64,000 bases of DNA from Pseudomonas putida (GTDB lineage: Bacteria; Pseudomonadota; Gammaproteobacteria; Pseudomonadales; Pseudomonadaceae), in contig NZ_MINI01000038.1 of assembly GCF_002906855.1 (NCBI RefSeq), positions 186,001-250,000 on the forward strand, given 5' to 3'. This document shows positions 1-8,187 of the stretch, one piece after another. Position 1 is the first letter of the stretch; each line of letters opens with the position of its first letter. A program made the translations under genes and the position numbers. Under the pieces are notes generated by a model. It did not search any database. It saw only the letters and a list, made by a program, of their open reading frames with translations, and was not told where the DNA came from.

Positions 1-116
1 ATAACACGTCTCCTGTGGCAGAGAATTCTAAGCTAGTCACCGGCAGGCCCAGTTCCGCGAGAAGTGCGGCGTTTCTGAAACTAGTGGTCAGCGAGGGAAG
101 CGAGGCTGAGACATGA
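1..116 (+). CDS. C-terminal end of an upstream transposition gene, probably tnsB (partial)
   Basis: An open frame enters from the left edge (first full codon at 3) and ends with TGA at 114-116. The stop overlaps the ATG of the next gene in an ATGA arrangement, so the two are probably translationally coupled. Only about 37 residues are visible, polar and rich in Ser and Ala, with no motif to identify them. The assignment to TnsB, the DDE transposase subunit, rests only on gene order: in Tn7-like elements tnsB directly precedes tnsC. Confidence 0.5.
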   Translation, partial: NTSPVAENSKLVTGRPSSARSAAFLKLVVSEGSEAET

Positions 117-1561
117 ACGATTTGACCTTCTCCCCCGCAGAATACATTCCTACAGGCATGCCTCTGTACGATGGGAACCCGCTGATCGAATGCTTGCCTA
201 GAATTCTTTCGGATGTTGACGTGGTTAGGCGCGTTGGGAACCTTCCTCCAAAGCCCGACGAGGCCGAACGAGCGTTGCCCCCGAAGCTTCGCGGCCATGG
301 GATCAACCGGCTGAAAGATGTTGTGGTTCCATTTGAAATCCACCTGCGTCTTGAAGACCTCTTCAGCCAGTTGATTCGCTACGGATATACGGGCCGCAAT
401 CCTCTGTTGGCCTCCTCCGTTAGGCATCGGTTGCCTTCCTCAGCGGAAGCCAAAGGCCATGGATTCATGTCTACCGCTGAGACGATGACCCTCATCGGCC
501 TGAGTGGTATGGGCAAGACCACAGCGCTTAATTCCATAGCAAGGCTTTATCCGCAGGTTATCAGTCACAGCCGATATAAAGACGCGATTCTCATCGAAAC
601 CCAGGTTGTATGGCTTAAGATTGAGTGCCCGCATGACGGCTCGTTGCGCGGTTTTTGTGCAGCATTCTTCTCCGCCCTGGATGCTGCGTTAGGAGTCGAA
701 AAATACTCGCGAAGAGGTGGCGCCGCCAACAGCATTAGCGTAATGCTCCAGCACATCAGTCAGCTGTGCAAAACCTTTTTCATCGGTGCTTTAATAATTG
801 ATGAAATGCAGCATCTTTGCTCGTCGCGGGGTGGGCAGGATCGAGAAAAGTTGCTGAATTTCTTCGTAACTTTATCCAACGATGCGGGCGTTCCGCTTGT
901 CTATGTAGGGACCAACGCAATGCTTCCGCTATTTTCAGGTGTGCTGCGCAATGCCCGAAGAGCGGCGGGAATGGGGCCAATCGCTTTTGACCGATTCAGC
1001 GAAGACGATCCGTTTTGGGAGCACTTGGTGTCCCAGCTCTGGGCCTATGACTGGACGGCATCCTGCGCTCCCCTGACGAATGAGCTCCTGTCCAAGATCT
1101 ATGATCTCACTCAGGGCAATACAGATTTCTTAGCAAAACTGCTTATGCTTGCGCAGCGCCATGTAATTTGGGAGGGCATCGACACCATTACGCCACTGGT
1201 GCTTCAGCAGGTGTATGACAGTCAAATGAGGCTTTTGCACAAGCCCATCGAGGCCCTACGAAGCGGTGATCCACTTCAGATTGCTGATTTCGAGGACATG
1301 ATGCCTACAAAAGACCAAATCGCCCAAATGATGAGCTACGACTTGGCTCGCCGGGCGGACAGGGCTCATCTTTCGCTACTTACACAAGCCGCGATTACTC
1401 CTCCACCTCTAGCCGAAGATAAATCGGTTCCGAAGGCTCCAAATCGTACGGTCGTACCGGTTGCTGATGGCGCGTTAGATAACGTGCATTTTTCGAAGCA
1501 CGAAGACCTCCAGGATCAGCTCGAACAGCGCGGCTGGGTGGATAGAGATTCTTCCTGGTGA
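113..1561 (+). CDS. tnsC: TnsC/TniB-like AAA+ transposition regulator
   Basis: This 482-residue protein is the ATP-dependent matchmaker of a Tn7-like transposon; the family links the target-site protein (TnsD/TniQ) to the TnsA/TnsB transposase. A Walker A motif GLSGMGKTT lies near residue 129 and a Walker B strand with IIDEMQHL near residue 228, followed by a sensor-1-like stretch ending in GTN. The N-terminal ~100 residues, before the ATPase core, fit the TnsC layout rather than shorter IstB proteins. The start overlaps the stop of the preceding gene, and tniQ follows 23 bp downstream, so the three form an operon. Family membership is secure; the exact subfamily is inferred. Confidence 0.85.
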   Translation: MNDLTFSPAEYIPTGMPLYDGNPLIECLPRILSDVDVVRRVGNLPPKPDEAERALPPKLRGHGINRLKDVVVPFEIHLRLEDLFSQLIRYGYTGRNPLLASSVRHRLPSSAEAKGHGFMSTAETMTLIGLSGMGKTTALNSIARLYPQVISHSRYKDAILIETQVVWLKIECPHDGSLRGFCAAFFSALDAALGVEKYSRRGGAANSISVMLQHISQLCKTFFIGALIIDEMQHLCSSRGGQDREKLLNFFVTLSNDAGVPLVYVGTNAMLPLFSGVLRNARRAAGMGPIAFDRFSEDDPFWEHLVSQLWAYDWTASCAPLTNELLSKIYDLTQGNTDFLAKLLMLAQRHVIWEGIDTITPLVLQQVYDSQMRLLHKPIEALRSGDPLQIADFEDMMPTKDQIAQMMSYDLARRADRAHLSLLTQAAITPPPLAEDKSVPKAPNRTVVPVADGALDNVHFSKHEDLQDQLEQRGWVDRDSSW

Positions 1562-1584
1562 CATGAGGCAGGGAGTTCAGGGTA

Positions 1585-3066
1585 ATGGCTGATCTTCTGT
1601 TGTGCTTTCCAAAGCCGTTTCCGGATGAGTCGCTCTATAGCCTGGCCGTTCGCTATCACAAGCTAGCGGCGAATCCGGGATACCGCGTGACGAGCCAAGA
1701 GCTCTTCGGCAGCTACTCGCGTACATGCGGTTCTATCCTGCCGTGCTGCTTAGGGGCTCTGTCAGAGCGTCTGGGAGGTGCCATTTCTGTAAGACAGCTG
1801 ATCGAGCGCTTCACGCTTTTACCGCTTTATTTGCCTTTTTTAAATGACGAGAAAGGCCGCGACGCCGCCATTCTGATGGGAGGTAATCGAGGGACAGGCC
1901 TCAAGATGGCCTTGGGCATTACAGCATCGCGCTTCCTCCAACACGCCTCGTTTAGGTATTGCGAGAGCTGTGTGAGAGAGGACATTCTGGAGTGCGGCCT
2001 AGCCTATTGGCACCGCATTCACCAGGCTTCGGGCGTTTGCGTCTGTCCACGCCACAGCGATGTACTACAAGCAATGACATTTCCCGGAGGGTCGGACTGG
2101 CGTTGTATGTTGCTTCCGGGGGAATCTGCTGGAACGCCGGTTATGGACTGCGGTGACCACACTGGGGCCGTTGCCATTGCCCGCATGCAGTTGTGGGGGC
2201 TCGACCATCCCGATGAGATGAAAACGATTCAGGCTGGAAATTTGCTCAGGAAACGTTTGGACGAGATGGGCTTTATCAGGTCTGGACGAATTAGAGAGCA
2301 GATGCTGAGAGATTTCTTAACCAGACGACTTCGGTGCAGTCCTAGCGCCGCCGAGTTTGAAGAAATAGTCAGATCCGCTGACTGGGTCTTTCAGATGTTG
2401 CGGCGACACGGTCGAATCGTGCAGCCCTTAAAGTTCTATTTTCTCTGCTGGCTCCTTGATCTAGGGCTGGAACACCTGAAGCCCTACCGTCTGGACGCCG
2501 ATATTTGCGCCGGTGTTGGGGTCCGGCGTGATAAATCGCAGCACCTCATGCAGGACGATGACCTTCACGCCCGGCGAATAGCCTTTGCAAAAAGTGCGAA
2601 CCTCAAATGTCATGACAAGCCGGGTTATCAGTGGTTGTACCGCAACGACAGGGAATGGTTGGCTCGTTATGTTGCTGCGAACCCCTACCACAGAGACCAA
2701 AGAATTTTGGTCGATTGGCAATCCAGGGACTCGGCCCTTGCGTTGCAGCTCGCTAAAGCGAAGACGATCATTCTTTCTGTAGACGGAAAGCCTCAGCAGG
2801 TCACCCGTGCTGCTCTATGCAGGGGTGTCATAAACGGTTCAGCTCTCCTCAAAATGCCACAAAACTTTCCGATGAGCATAGGGTTGATGGCGGATTTGCT
2901 TGAATCTACTCATGACCACCAGCTACGTAAAATTCGGTGGGCAATTCGAGAATATTCTCTGACTGAAAACTGTGCGATGAGTGTTCTCTACCGTTATGCA
3001 GGAATACGGATATCTCGCGTCTCCGATCATGAAGTTCTTAGGCAGATACGTGACGATAGGGATTAG
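1585..3066 (+). CDS. tnsD: TniQ/TnsD-family target-selection protein
   Basis: This 493-residue protein begins with the TniQ signature (phenylalanine/proline-rich start, then PDESLYSLAVRYH). A zinc-binding Cys/His cluster follows near residues 126-160 (CESC, then CVCPRH). Its length is close to that of Tn7 TnsD (about 500 residues), and family knowledge makes such proteins the DNA-binding factors that choose a fixed attachment site. It sits 23 bp after tnsC on the same strand, so it is the last gene of the tns operon. Its 3' end overlaps the convergent second TniQ-like gene by 29 bp. Which site it recognises cannot be seen; glmS is the classic target of this type and is the first place to look. 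Confidence 0.8.
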   Translation: MADLLLCFPKPFPDESLYSLAVRYHKLAANPGYRVTSQELFGSYSRTCGSILPCCLGALSERLGGAISVRQLIERFTLLPLYLPFLNDEKGRDAAILMGGNRGTGLKMALGITASRFLQHASFRYCESCVREDILECGLAYWHRIHQASGVCVCPRHSDVLQAMTFPGGSDWRCMLLPGESAGTPVMDCGDHTGAVAIARMQLWGLDHPDEMKTIQAGNLLRKRLDEMGFIRSGRIREQMLRDFLTRRLRCSPSAAEFEEIVRSADWVFQMLRRHGRIVQPLKFYFLCWLLDLGLEHLKPYRLDADICAGVGVRRDKSQHLMQDDDLHARRIAFAKSANLKCHDKPGYQWLYRNDREWLARYVAANPYHRDQRILVDWQSRDSALALQLAKAKTIILSVDGKPQQVTRAALCRGVINGSALLKMPQNFPMSIGLMADLLESTHDHQLRKIRWAIREYSLTENCAMSVLYRYAGIRISRVSDHEVLRQIRDDRD

Positions 3067-3961
3067 TTCTATTGGCCTCGTACAAAAGTTTATTGAATAT
3101 AGATCTCTTCTTCTCTCGCAGAGCTTCTTGCTCGCTCTTGTTATTTAGCAAATTGAAATAGTTTTCAGCGGTGTTGCATCCTAAAAACACATAGATAGGA
3201 TATTTGTCGCTGGTGGCAATATTTGTGTTAGTAAGTTTTGAATCTATTCCCATTTCCTTTTTGATAAGTTTGGAAATATTTAGCTCGGTTTTATCGAATG
3301 CATAAGTGCGACTTATCATGAGACTTGCATATGCGACAAAGCCTGCCACTCCATCATTGATCATCGGGCCGCGATAGTCCAAAAGATCTGCGACAAATTT
3401 TGCGTACATATAGCGGGTTGATCCGAATTTTCGTTTTTGACGTCTTGGCCATTTGTTGTGTTTGCTACACTTGGCTAGGTGACCAATATCGTGCTTTTTT
3501 AGTGGCATTGAGCAGGACGGACATGTCTCGATTAGAGTACAGGCATGAGTGCTGCAAACCTGTACAGAGCCCAACACGTGCCTGCAATGAATGTAGGGGG
3601 TTCCACAATTATGCAGGTCCTCGCGAACACAATCTGGACAAACTTTTGCCCAAGTCTTCGGTGTAACGATTGCGGTCGCTCGATGACGCCCGAGGGCGGC
3701 TATCATAGGATACAAAGTGTGATTATTCAGAGCTAATTCCGAAATTTTGTGTTCGTTCAGTAGCTTTGGGTAATGAAATTCTTGATGCGGCCGCCACTCT
3801 GTTTGCAGGGGGCCAAAGGTTTTATTTATCCCGAAGCCAGCACGAGGTATCGGTTTTATATAGAAATCTTCAGTTTTTAAGGATTTAATACCTAGAAGCT
3901 CATTGCCGCGCTTAAGCGCTGATGCGATATATTCTCCAGGTAATGGTGCAAAAATTTTCAT
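3038..3961 (-). CDS. Second TniQ-like zinc-finger protein, convergent with tnsD
   Basis: This 307-residue protein starts with a TniQ-like segment (PLPGEYIASALKRGNELLG) and has a run of paired Cys/His ligands: C108/C111, C136/H139/C141, C147/C150 and C165/H168. The arrangement of CPDC, VREDL, HC, then CSTHACTLIETCPSC is typical of TniQ proteins. It is shorter than tnsD, visibly richer in A+T, and on the opposite strand, overlapping the tnsD 3' end by 29 bp. This suggests separate acquisition. It may be an alternative target selector or a decaying one. No intact C-terminal DNA-binding domain comparable to TnsD is evident. Confidence 0.65.
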   Translation of the reverse strand: MKIFAPLPGEYIASALKRGNELLGIKSLKTEDFYIKPIPRAGFGINKTFGPLQTEWRPHQEFHYPKLLNEHKISELALNNHTLYPMIAALGRHRATAIVTPKTWAKVCPDCVREDLHNCGTPYIHCRHVLGSVQVCSTHACTLIETCPSCSMPLKKHDIGHLAKCSKHNKWPRRQKRKFGSTRYMYAKFVADLLDYRGPMINDGVAGFVAYASLMISRTYAFDKTELNISKLIKKEMGIDSKLTNTNIATSDKYPIYVFLGCNTAENYFNLLNNKSEQEALREKKRSIFNKLLYEANRTNPYRHVSA

Positions 3962-4143
3962 GAAATAAGGTTCTGATACCCGTTGCTAGACGAGCGGTAA
4001 GCTATTTTAGTTAGAGGATACCGGTATTGCATCCACATTATTGATCGTGTTGGGCTAAGGTGTGAAGGTGAAAGGGCGTCGGACGTGCTTAGGAATCAAA
4101 ATGGCTCCAGTCCGGCAGCCACGCACAAGAGGAGGTCGATGTA

Positions 4144-4614
4144 GTGAATCCTACAAGCACGCGCCCACCTGTTGAATCGCAGGCCTTTCCACCGACATTC
4201 CACCTGGTTCATACCCACCCTGACGAGTTGAGCCAGCTGGAGCTCCTGCGTCTAGTCCAAGCAGGTTTTTTTTTCAGCGACGTAAAGTGCATGGTCGAGT
4301 CATCGAGCCTGTTCAAGGCTCGGAACCTCGTTGGGAGAATCACAGGAAGATCGACCAGAAGCATTCACCGTCTGAGCCATCCCGATCAGGCCCATCGCCT
4401 GGACACCCAGCAGAGCGCGGTGGCGTTCCAATATGCAAAAGGACTGGAGCTTGCATCGAAGGCATTTGGCTCTCAGATGCTCGCGGAGCAGTGGCTTTGC
4501 AGACCGTGCGGTCATTTGATGGGTTTTGTACCCTTCGAAATGCTCGACACGGCGCTCGGGTTCAGCGTGGTAGCGGACTATCTTGAACGTCTACGCGTGG
4601 GTGTCTACCAGTAG
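4144..4614 (+). CDS. MbcA/ParS/Xre-type antitoxin-like protein without an adjacent toxin
   Basis: This 156-residue protein carries the C-terminal toxin-binding domain of the MbcA/ParS/Xre antitoxins (DUF2384): the last ~50 residues read A-x-x-WL, then GHLMGFVPFEMLDTALG and a terminal L-x-R-L-x-x-G. GTG at 4144 is chosen because a strong AGAGGAGGT (4128-4135) precedes it at good spacing, while the nearby ATG (4139) runs straight into a stop. The partner toxin of this family (RES domain) is absent on both sides. A run of nine T lies inside the coding sequence (4266-4274) and could slip. It may be a stand-alone regulator or an orphan antitoxin protecting the island. Confidence 0.65.
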   Translation: MNPTSTRPPVESQAFPPTFHLVHTHPDELSQLELLRLVQAGFFFSDVKCMVESSSLFKARNLVGRITGRSTRSIHRLSHPDQAHRLDTQQSAVAFQYAKGLELASKAFGSQMLAEQWLCRPCGHLMGFVPFEMLDTALGFSVVADYLERLRVGVYQ

Positions 4615-4677
4615 TTAGCCTGAGTGGAAATTGGTATGCGGTGAAGACGCAACGTTACCGTCTTCAACAAGCGGGAC

Positions 4678-4691
4678 TTACAACCTTGTAA
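4678..4691. promoter_or_regulatory. Cop box (CopR operator) upstream of the PtrA/DUF2790 gene
   Basis: TTACA-ACCT-TGTAA is a perfect 5-4-5 dyad about 67 bp before the ATG at 4759. The same half-sites occur at 10142-10155 and 19351-19364, each beside a copper gene. The arrangement matches the cop box known for CopR in pseudomonads. A separate 7-bp inverted repeat (GAAGACG/CGTCTTC) lies just upstream at 4643-4665. Confidence 0.75.
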
Positions 4692-4758
4692 TCCCCGTAT
4701 CACTCAATTGACAGCGACAAAACCTTAATCTTCAGTCACGTCTAGTGGAGTGATTGAA

Positions 4759-5091
4759 ATGAAAGTCATCAAAAGCATCACCGCGATCCTGGCCATAGTG
4801 GCCTCCTCAGCCGCGCTTGCCGAAGGAGGATCCGACCGTCTATACGGGAAGATGATTCAGGCCAATGAGCAAGCTATGCGAGCTTATGCAGCCGCCAATG
4901 GTAAGAAGCCACCTGAGGTGATCCATTATCACTACGGGATGCGGCTCGACGTGGCGAGGGTAATCAGCATGACATCGACCAAGGCGAGTTGCGACGTGAT
5001 GCCGGCACAGATGAACTACGAGGATTCCAACGGAGACGTGAAAATCCTTGAATACCGGACCGCTGGAGTCGGTTGCCGGGGCCAGAACTGA
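4759..5091 (+). CDS. Secreted PtrA N-terminal/DUF2790 copper-response protein
   Basis: This 110-residue precursor has a clear signal peptide (MKVIKSITAILAIVASSAALA). A PtrA-type segment follows (AEGGSDRLYGKM...QAMRAYAAANG), then a DUF2790 domain (IHYHYGMRLDVARVIS) and two Cys residues near residues 80 and 107. PtrA-type proteins are periplasmic and copper-induced in Pseudomonas. The ATG at 4759 is preferred over GTG at 4750 because GGAG (4748-4751) is correctly spaced for it. A perfect cop box lies 67 bp upstream, so CopRS control is likely. The fusion of the PtrA segment to DUF2790 is the notable feature. Confidence 0.75.
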   Translation: MKVIKSITAILAIVASSAALAEGGSDRLYGKMIQANEQAMRAYAAANGKKPPEVIHYHYGMRLDVARVISMTSTKASCDVMPAQMNYEDSNGDVKILEYRTAGVGCRGQN

Positions 5092-5228
5092 GCATTCAGC
5101 GAGCGGACAGGGCTTACGCTGATAAAAAGCCGGGTTGAAGCGTCAATTCCGGCGATTGATCGCCTGGTGACCGGCTTACATGACTCGGGGAGTACGATGA
5201 GGATTGGTAGCTCAGACAGGAGAGCCTA

Positions 5229-5417
5229 ATGACTGAATCAGTGCGCACCACGGTAAAGTGCCTTGATCCTGGCGACGGCTCCGGCGATGTCATTGTGGAA
5301 TTACCCGACAATTTTCTGCGCGAGCTGGGGCTCACGACGGGCGACATACTCTCCATCGAGCTCATCAACGGCGGTATCGTACTCAAGCCAGTACGCGAGT
5401 GCCGTGAATCTGATTAG
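5229..5417 (+). CDS. AbrB/MazE/SpoVT-domain small protein
   Basis: This 62-residue protein has the swapped-hairpin AbrB pattern: a short beta strand, VELPDNFLRELGLTTGDILSIEL, then GGIVLKPV at the end. Such proteins are small dimeric DNA-binding proteins or antitoxins. No toxin gene follows; instead a strong hairpin at 5482-5507 separates it from the convergent cop genes. The start is an ATG soon after a purine-rich GGAGAGCC. A role in copper control is possible from context only. Confidence 0.7.
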   Translation: MTESVRTTVKCLDPGDGSGDVIVELPDNFLRELGLTTGDILSIELINGGIVLKPVRECRESD

Positions 5418-5481
5418 CTACCTTTTGCAGGCCCACTGTATCGTCGTGTTGAGCAGATGAAGCTTTCTAGCGGAGCACATG

Positions 5482-5507
5482 GGACGGCAGTCAGCCTACT
5501 GCCGTCC
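5482..5507. terminator. Bidirectional hairpin between the AbrB gene and copG
   Basis: A perfect 10-bp stem (GGACGGCAGT/ACTGCCGTCC) with a 6-nt loop lies between two convergent genes. There is no long T tract, so it may work as a bidirectional or factor-aided terminator. Confidence 0.55.
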
Positions 5508-5521
5508 TTCGGGTCGATGAG

Positions 5522-5977
5522 TTATTTGGCCGGATAGTTGGCGACTACTTGGTCCTCGCCGCTTTTGGTTAAACCAATGACTTGGTAGGCATGGCTTACG
5601 CCATCAACCTCCATGCCTGGGGATCCAGCTGGCATTCCTGGTACGGCGATCCCGGCCAGATCGTACCGCCCCCTGAGTTCTCGAATCTGCTCAGCTGGCA
5701 CGTGACCTTCGACAAACTTTCCGTCGATCACAGCTGTGTGGCAGGACGCTAACCGTGGCGCTACGCCCAGCTTCTGTTTCACTGCGCTCATGTCCGTCTC
5801 AACATGGTCGATCACTTTGAAACCATTAGCTTCCAGGTGCGCAATCCACTTCTTGCAGCAACCGCAGTTCGCGTCTCGGTGAACGTCGATGGACAATGGC
5901 TCGGCAGCGTAGGCCGCAGAGGTCACCAGAAGCCCAGCGATAGCGGCTAGCCGAACGAATACCTGGTTAGTTGGCAT
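5522..5977 (-). CDS. copG: CopG-type DUF411 periplasmic metal-binding protein
   Basis: This 151-residue precursor has an N-terminal signal peptide ending AAYAAE and the DUF411 core DANCGCCKKWIAHLE, whose CGCC cysteines are the redox/copper-binding motif of CopG. A later SCHTAVIDGKFVEGHVPAEQI block is also typical. The open frame extends 66 codons further upstream, but that part is only a shadow of the cytochrome gene; ATG at 5977 begins the signal peptide and overlaps the previous stop by 11 bp. It is the last gene of the copA-Met-rich-copB-cytochrome-copG unit. Confidence 0.85.
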   Translation of the reverse strand: MPTNQVFVRLAAIAGLLVTSAAYAAEPLSIDVHRDANCGCCKKWIAHLEANGFKVIDHVETDMSAVKQKLGVAPRLASCHTAVIDGKFVEGHVPAEQIRELRGRYDLAGIAVPGMPAGSPGMEVDGVSHAYQVIGLTKSGEDQVVANYPAK

Positions 5978-6749
5978 GAGTGTGCTCCTTACCGTCTTTG
6001 TGAACATGCGTCTTAGGCGACGATGCCGGGTGGCCATCCGAATGGGCCTCGACCGCATTGTGGTCACCGTGATGATCTGCCGCTTGGGCGGAGCCTGCGG
6101 GTGCAGTTCCGTGGTCGTGAGCTGCCTGGGCATGATCGTCGTCTGCCGCTTCGTCGTGATCACCATGCTCGGCACGACCGCCTACGCCGTGCTGGCCCTC
6201 ATGGTTGTGCATATCGCTTTCACCGCCGCCGTGCTGGTGGCCACCGCTCGTGGCCACTAGAGCCTTGTACTGCTCAGGATTCATTTGAGGCAGTTGGTCC
6301 AGGAACGCGACGATTCCCCAGATGTACTCGTCACCCATGCTCTTGCCCCAAGCGGGCATGCCGGTGGCTTTGATACCGTGTTTGATCGTCCAGAATGCGG
6401 CGGCCGGATCGCCTCCGACACCGACCTTGGTGAGGTCAGGTGGCGACGGATATAGCGCTTGGCTTAGTTCAGTCTTCCCAACGCCTGGGGCGAGGTGGCA
6501 CCCAATGCACATGGCGTTGTAGTTGCCTGCTCCTGCCTTGATCAACGCGGCATTCTTTAGGTCAGGCACTTCAATGTCTCGCGCTCGAACCTCAATCGAC
6601 CGGTCGCGAGCCATGGCGAGAAACGAATGGACAGCCGGAAAGTGAGGATCATCGGCGCCGACATTCACCAAGCCGAAATACGCCGTGCCCAATACAGCAG
6701 CACTTCCGACAGCACCGGCCACGAGCAGCGTTGTAATTGTTCTTTTCAT
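5967..6749 (-). CDS. Class I cytochrome c with His-rich C-terminal tail (copper operon)
   Basis: This 260-residue protein has an N-terminal anchor/signal (residues ~1-25) and one heme-binding CIGCH motif. A later M-P-A-W segment (TGMPAWGKSM) supplies the likely Met axial ligand. After about residue 155 the protein turns into an Asp/His/Gly-rich tail (HQHGGGESDMHNHEGQ and more), a probable metal-binding appendage. The start at 6749 gives a proper signal peptide; the longer open frame runs into copB. It may move electrons for copper oxidation or act as a periplasmic copper sponge; the exact role is unknown. Confidence 0.75.
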   Translation of the reverse strand: MKRTITTLLVAGAVGSAAVLGTAYFGLVNVGADDPHFPAVHSFLAMARDRSIEVRARDIEVPDLKNAALIKAGAGNYNAMCIGCHLAPGVGKTELSQALYPSPPDLTKVGVGGDPAAAFWTIKHGIKATGMPAWGKSMGDEYIWGIVAFLDQLPQMNPEQYKALVATSGGHQHGGGESDMHNHEGQHGVGGRAEHGDHDEAADDDHAQAAHDHGTAPAGSAQAADHHGDHNAVEAHSDGHPASSPKTHVHKDGKEHTHAN

Positions 6750-6759
6750 GTTGGAATTC

Positions 6760-7860
6760 TCAGAACCACATCCTGATACCGGCAACGAAGCGTGCCTCAT
6801 TAACATCTCCGCCCTCGTCTCGGATGAAGTCAGCGGTGTTGCCGTAGGAGCGGCTCCAGGTAACGCCTATGTATGGAGCAAACTGGCGGACAATTTCATA
6901 CCGTAGACGCAGCCCGACTTCGGTATTGGCCAGACCCGAGCCAACACCGCGCTCAGGATCGTTCTTGCCATAGAAGTTCGCCTCGGCCGTGGGCTGCAAA
7001 ATCAAGCGATTGGTCAGCAGGATGTCGTATTCGCCCTCAAGACGCGCAGCAGTCTGGCCGTTCTCGCCTATGAACGCCGTGGCTTCGGCCTCGAAGTCAT
7101 ACAAGGCCATGCCCTGAATACCAAAGGCTGCCCAGGTCTGTGGGGATTCCGGTTTGAAATCCTGACGGACCCCGGCGACCACATCCCACCATGGACTGAC
7201 CGAGCGGCCGTAAAGCAATTGCATCTCGGCGTCTTCGGTTACCCCATTGGTGCGCTCGCCTTCCGAACGAACCCAGAGTCGATTAATGTCACCGCCTACC
7301 CAGCCTGAAGCGTCCCAGGCCAGGGTGCTGCCCTCATCGGCGTCCTGGTATTCGAGTTGGTCCAACAGGAAGAAACTGTTGATTCCGCTGTCGTGCACCT
7401 GATGTCCACCCAAAGGCGGAAAGGCTGCCTCACGGTCGGCTTCGGTGAGCACTGGAATCGGCGTGCGGCTTGTTGTGGTTGGAGAAGTCGCTGAATCATG
7501 GTTCATCTGTGAATGGTCCATACCCTTCATCGAACCGTGATCCATGCCCTTCATGTTTCCATGGTCCATCTTGCTATGGTCCACCGGGCTGGATTTGCTC
7601 TGGCTTTGAGCATGCCCCATCTGGCTGTGATCAACAGGGGCAGTCTGTTTCTGCTGTTTGCTAACCCCCATCTTGCTGTGATCCATCGCCGGCATCGATT
7701 CGGACGGAGCAGCATCCATTTGCATGGAACCGTGCCCCATATTCGAATGATCCATGCCCGAATGATCCATTACTTCAGCGGCGAAGCTGGGCGTTACGCC
7801 CAGCATGCCGATTGAAACTGTCAAGGCCAGCAGCGAAGGCCGCCCAAAGCTATTGGCCAT
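6760..7860 (-). CDS. copB: CopB outer-membrane copper-resistance protein
   Basis: This 366-residue precursor has a signal peptide ([20 protein letters not shown]), then ~110 residues of Met/His repeats of the MDHSxM type, and a C-terminal CopB domain predicted to be an outer-membrane beta barrel ending in aromatic F (GIRMWF). ATG at 7860 is preferred over 7890 because AGGAAAAG precedes it and the signal peptide follows directly. It overlaps the upstream Met-rich gene by 11 bp. A decayed second copy of part of this gene lies at 21205-21470. Confidence 0.9.
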   Translation of the reverse strand: MANSFGRPSLLALTVSIGMLGVTPSFAAEVMDHSGMDHSNMGHGSMQMDAAPSESMPAMDHSKMGVSKQQKQTAPVDHSQMGHAQSQSKSSPVDHSKMDHGNMKGMDHGSMKGMDHSQMNHDSATSPTTTSRTPIPVLTEADREAAFPPLGGHQVHDSGINSFFLLDQLEYQDADEGSTLAWDASGWVGGDINRLWVRSEGERTNGVTEDAEMQLLYGRSVSPWWDVVAGVRQDFKPESPQTWAAFGIQGMALYDFEAEATAFIGENGQTAARLEGEYDILLTNRLILQPTAEANFYGKNDPERGVGSGLANTEVGLRLRYEIVRQFAPYIGVTWSRSYGNTADFIRDEGGDVNEARFVAGIRMWF

Positions 7861-8173
7861 CTTTTCCTGCCTTAGCTTTGTCGCTGCCATGCGATTCCAT
7901 CATTTTGTCGTGGTCCATGCCCTCCATCGAACCATGGTCCATCCCCTTCATCGAGCCGTGATCCATACCTTCCATGGAACCATGGTCCATGCCTTCATGG
8001 TTCATCCCTTGGCCCTGCTTGTTCTGCGAGCCTTTGGCTTTGCTTGCCTCGGTGGATTTCTGTGAGTGCTGATCATGGTTGTCGCTGGACCACGACGACG
8101 GGGCATAAATAGCCAGCATGCCTACCATCGCAGCAGAAAGGAAAAAGGCGCTTCGTTTCATTGGTTTGCTCAT
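7850..8173 (-). CDS. Small secreted Met/His-rich copper-binding protein between copA and copB
   Basis: This 107-residue precursor has a signal peptide ([21 protein letters not shown]), a Lys/Gln/Ser-rich linker and five tandem copies of an MDHGSM-type hexapeptide near residues 60-90. The same motif is repeated in CopA and CopB, so it is probably a periplasmic Cu(I) buffer or chaperone. The start at 8173 follows a GGAG element; the longer open frame overlaps copA. The product has no well-known name; the assignment rests on composition and operon position. Confidence 0.7.
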   Translation of the reverse strand: MSKPMKRSAFFLSAAMVGMLAIYAPSSWSSDNHDQHSQKSTEASKAKGSQNKQGQGMNHEGMDHGSMEGMDHGSMKGMDHGSMEGMDHDKMMESHGSDKAKAGKDGQ

Positions 8174-8187
8174 CTCAGATCTCCAGT

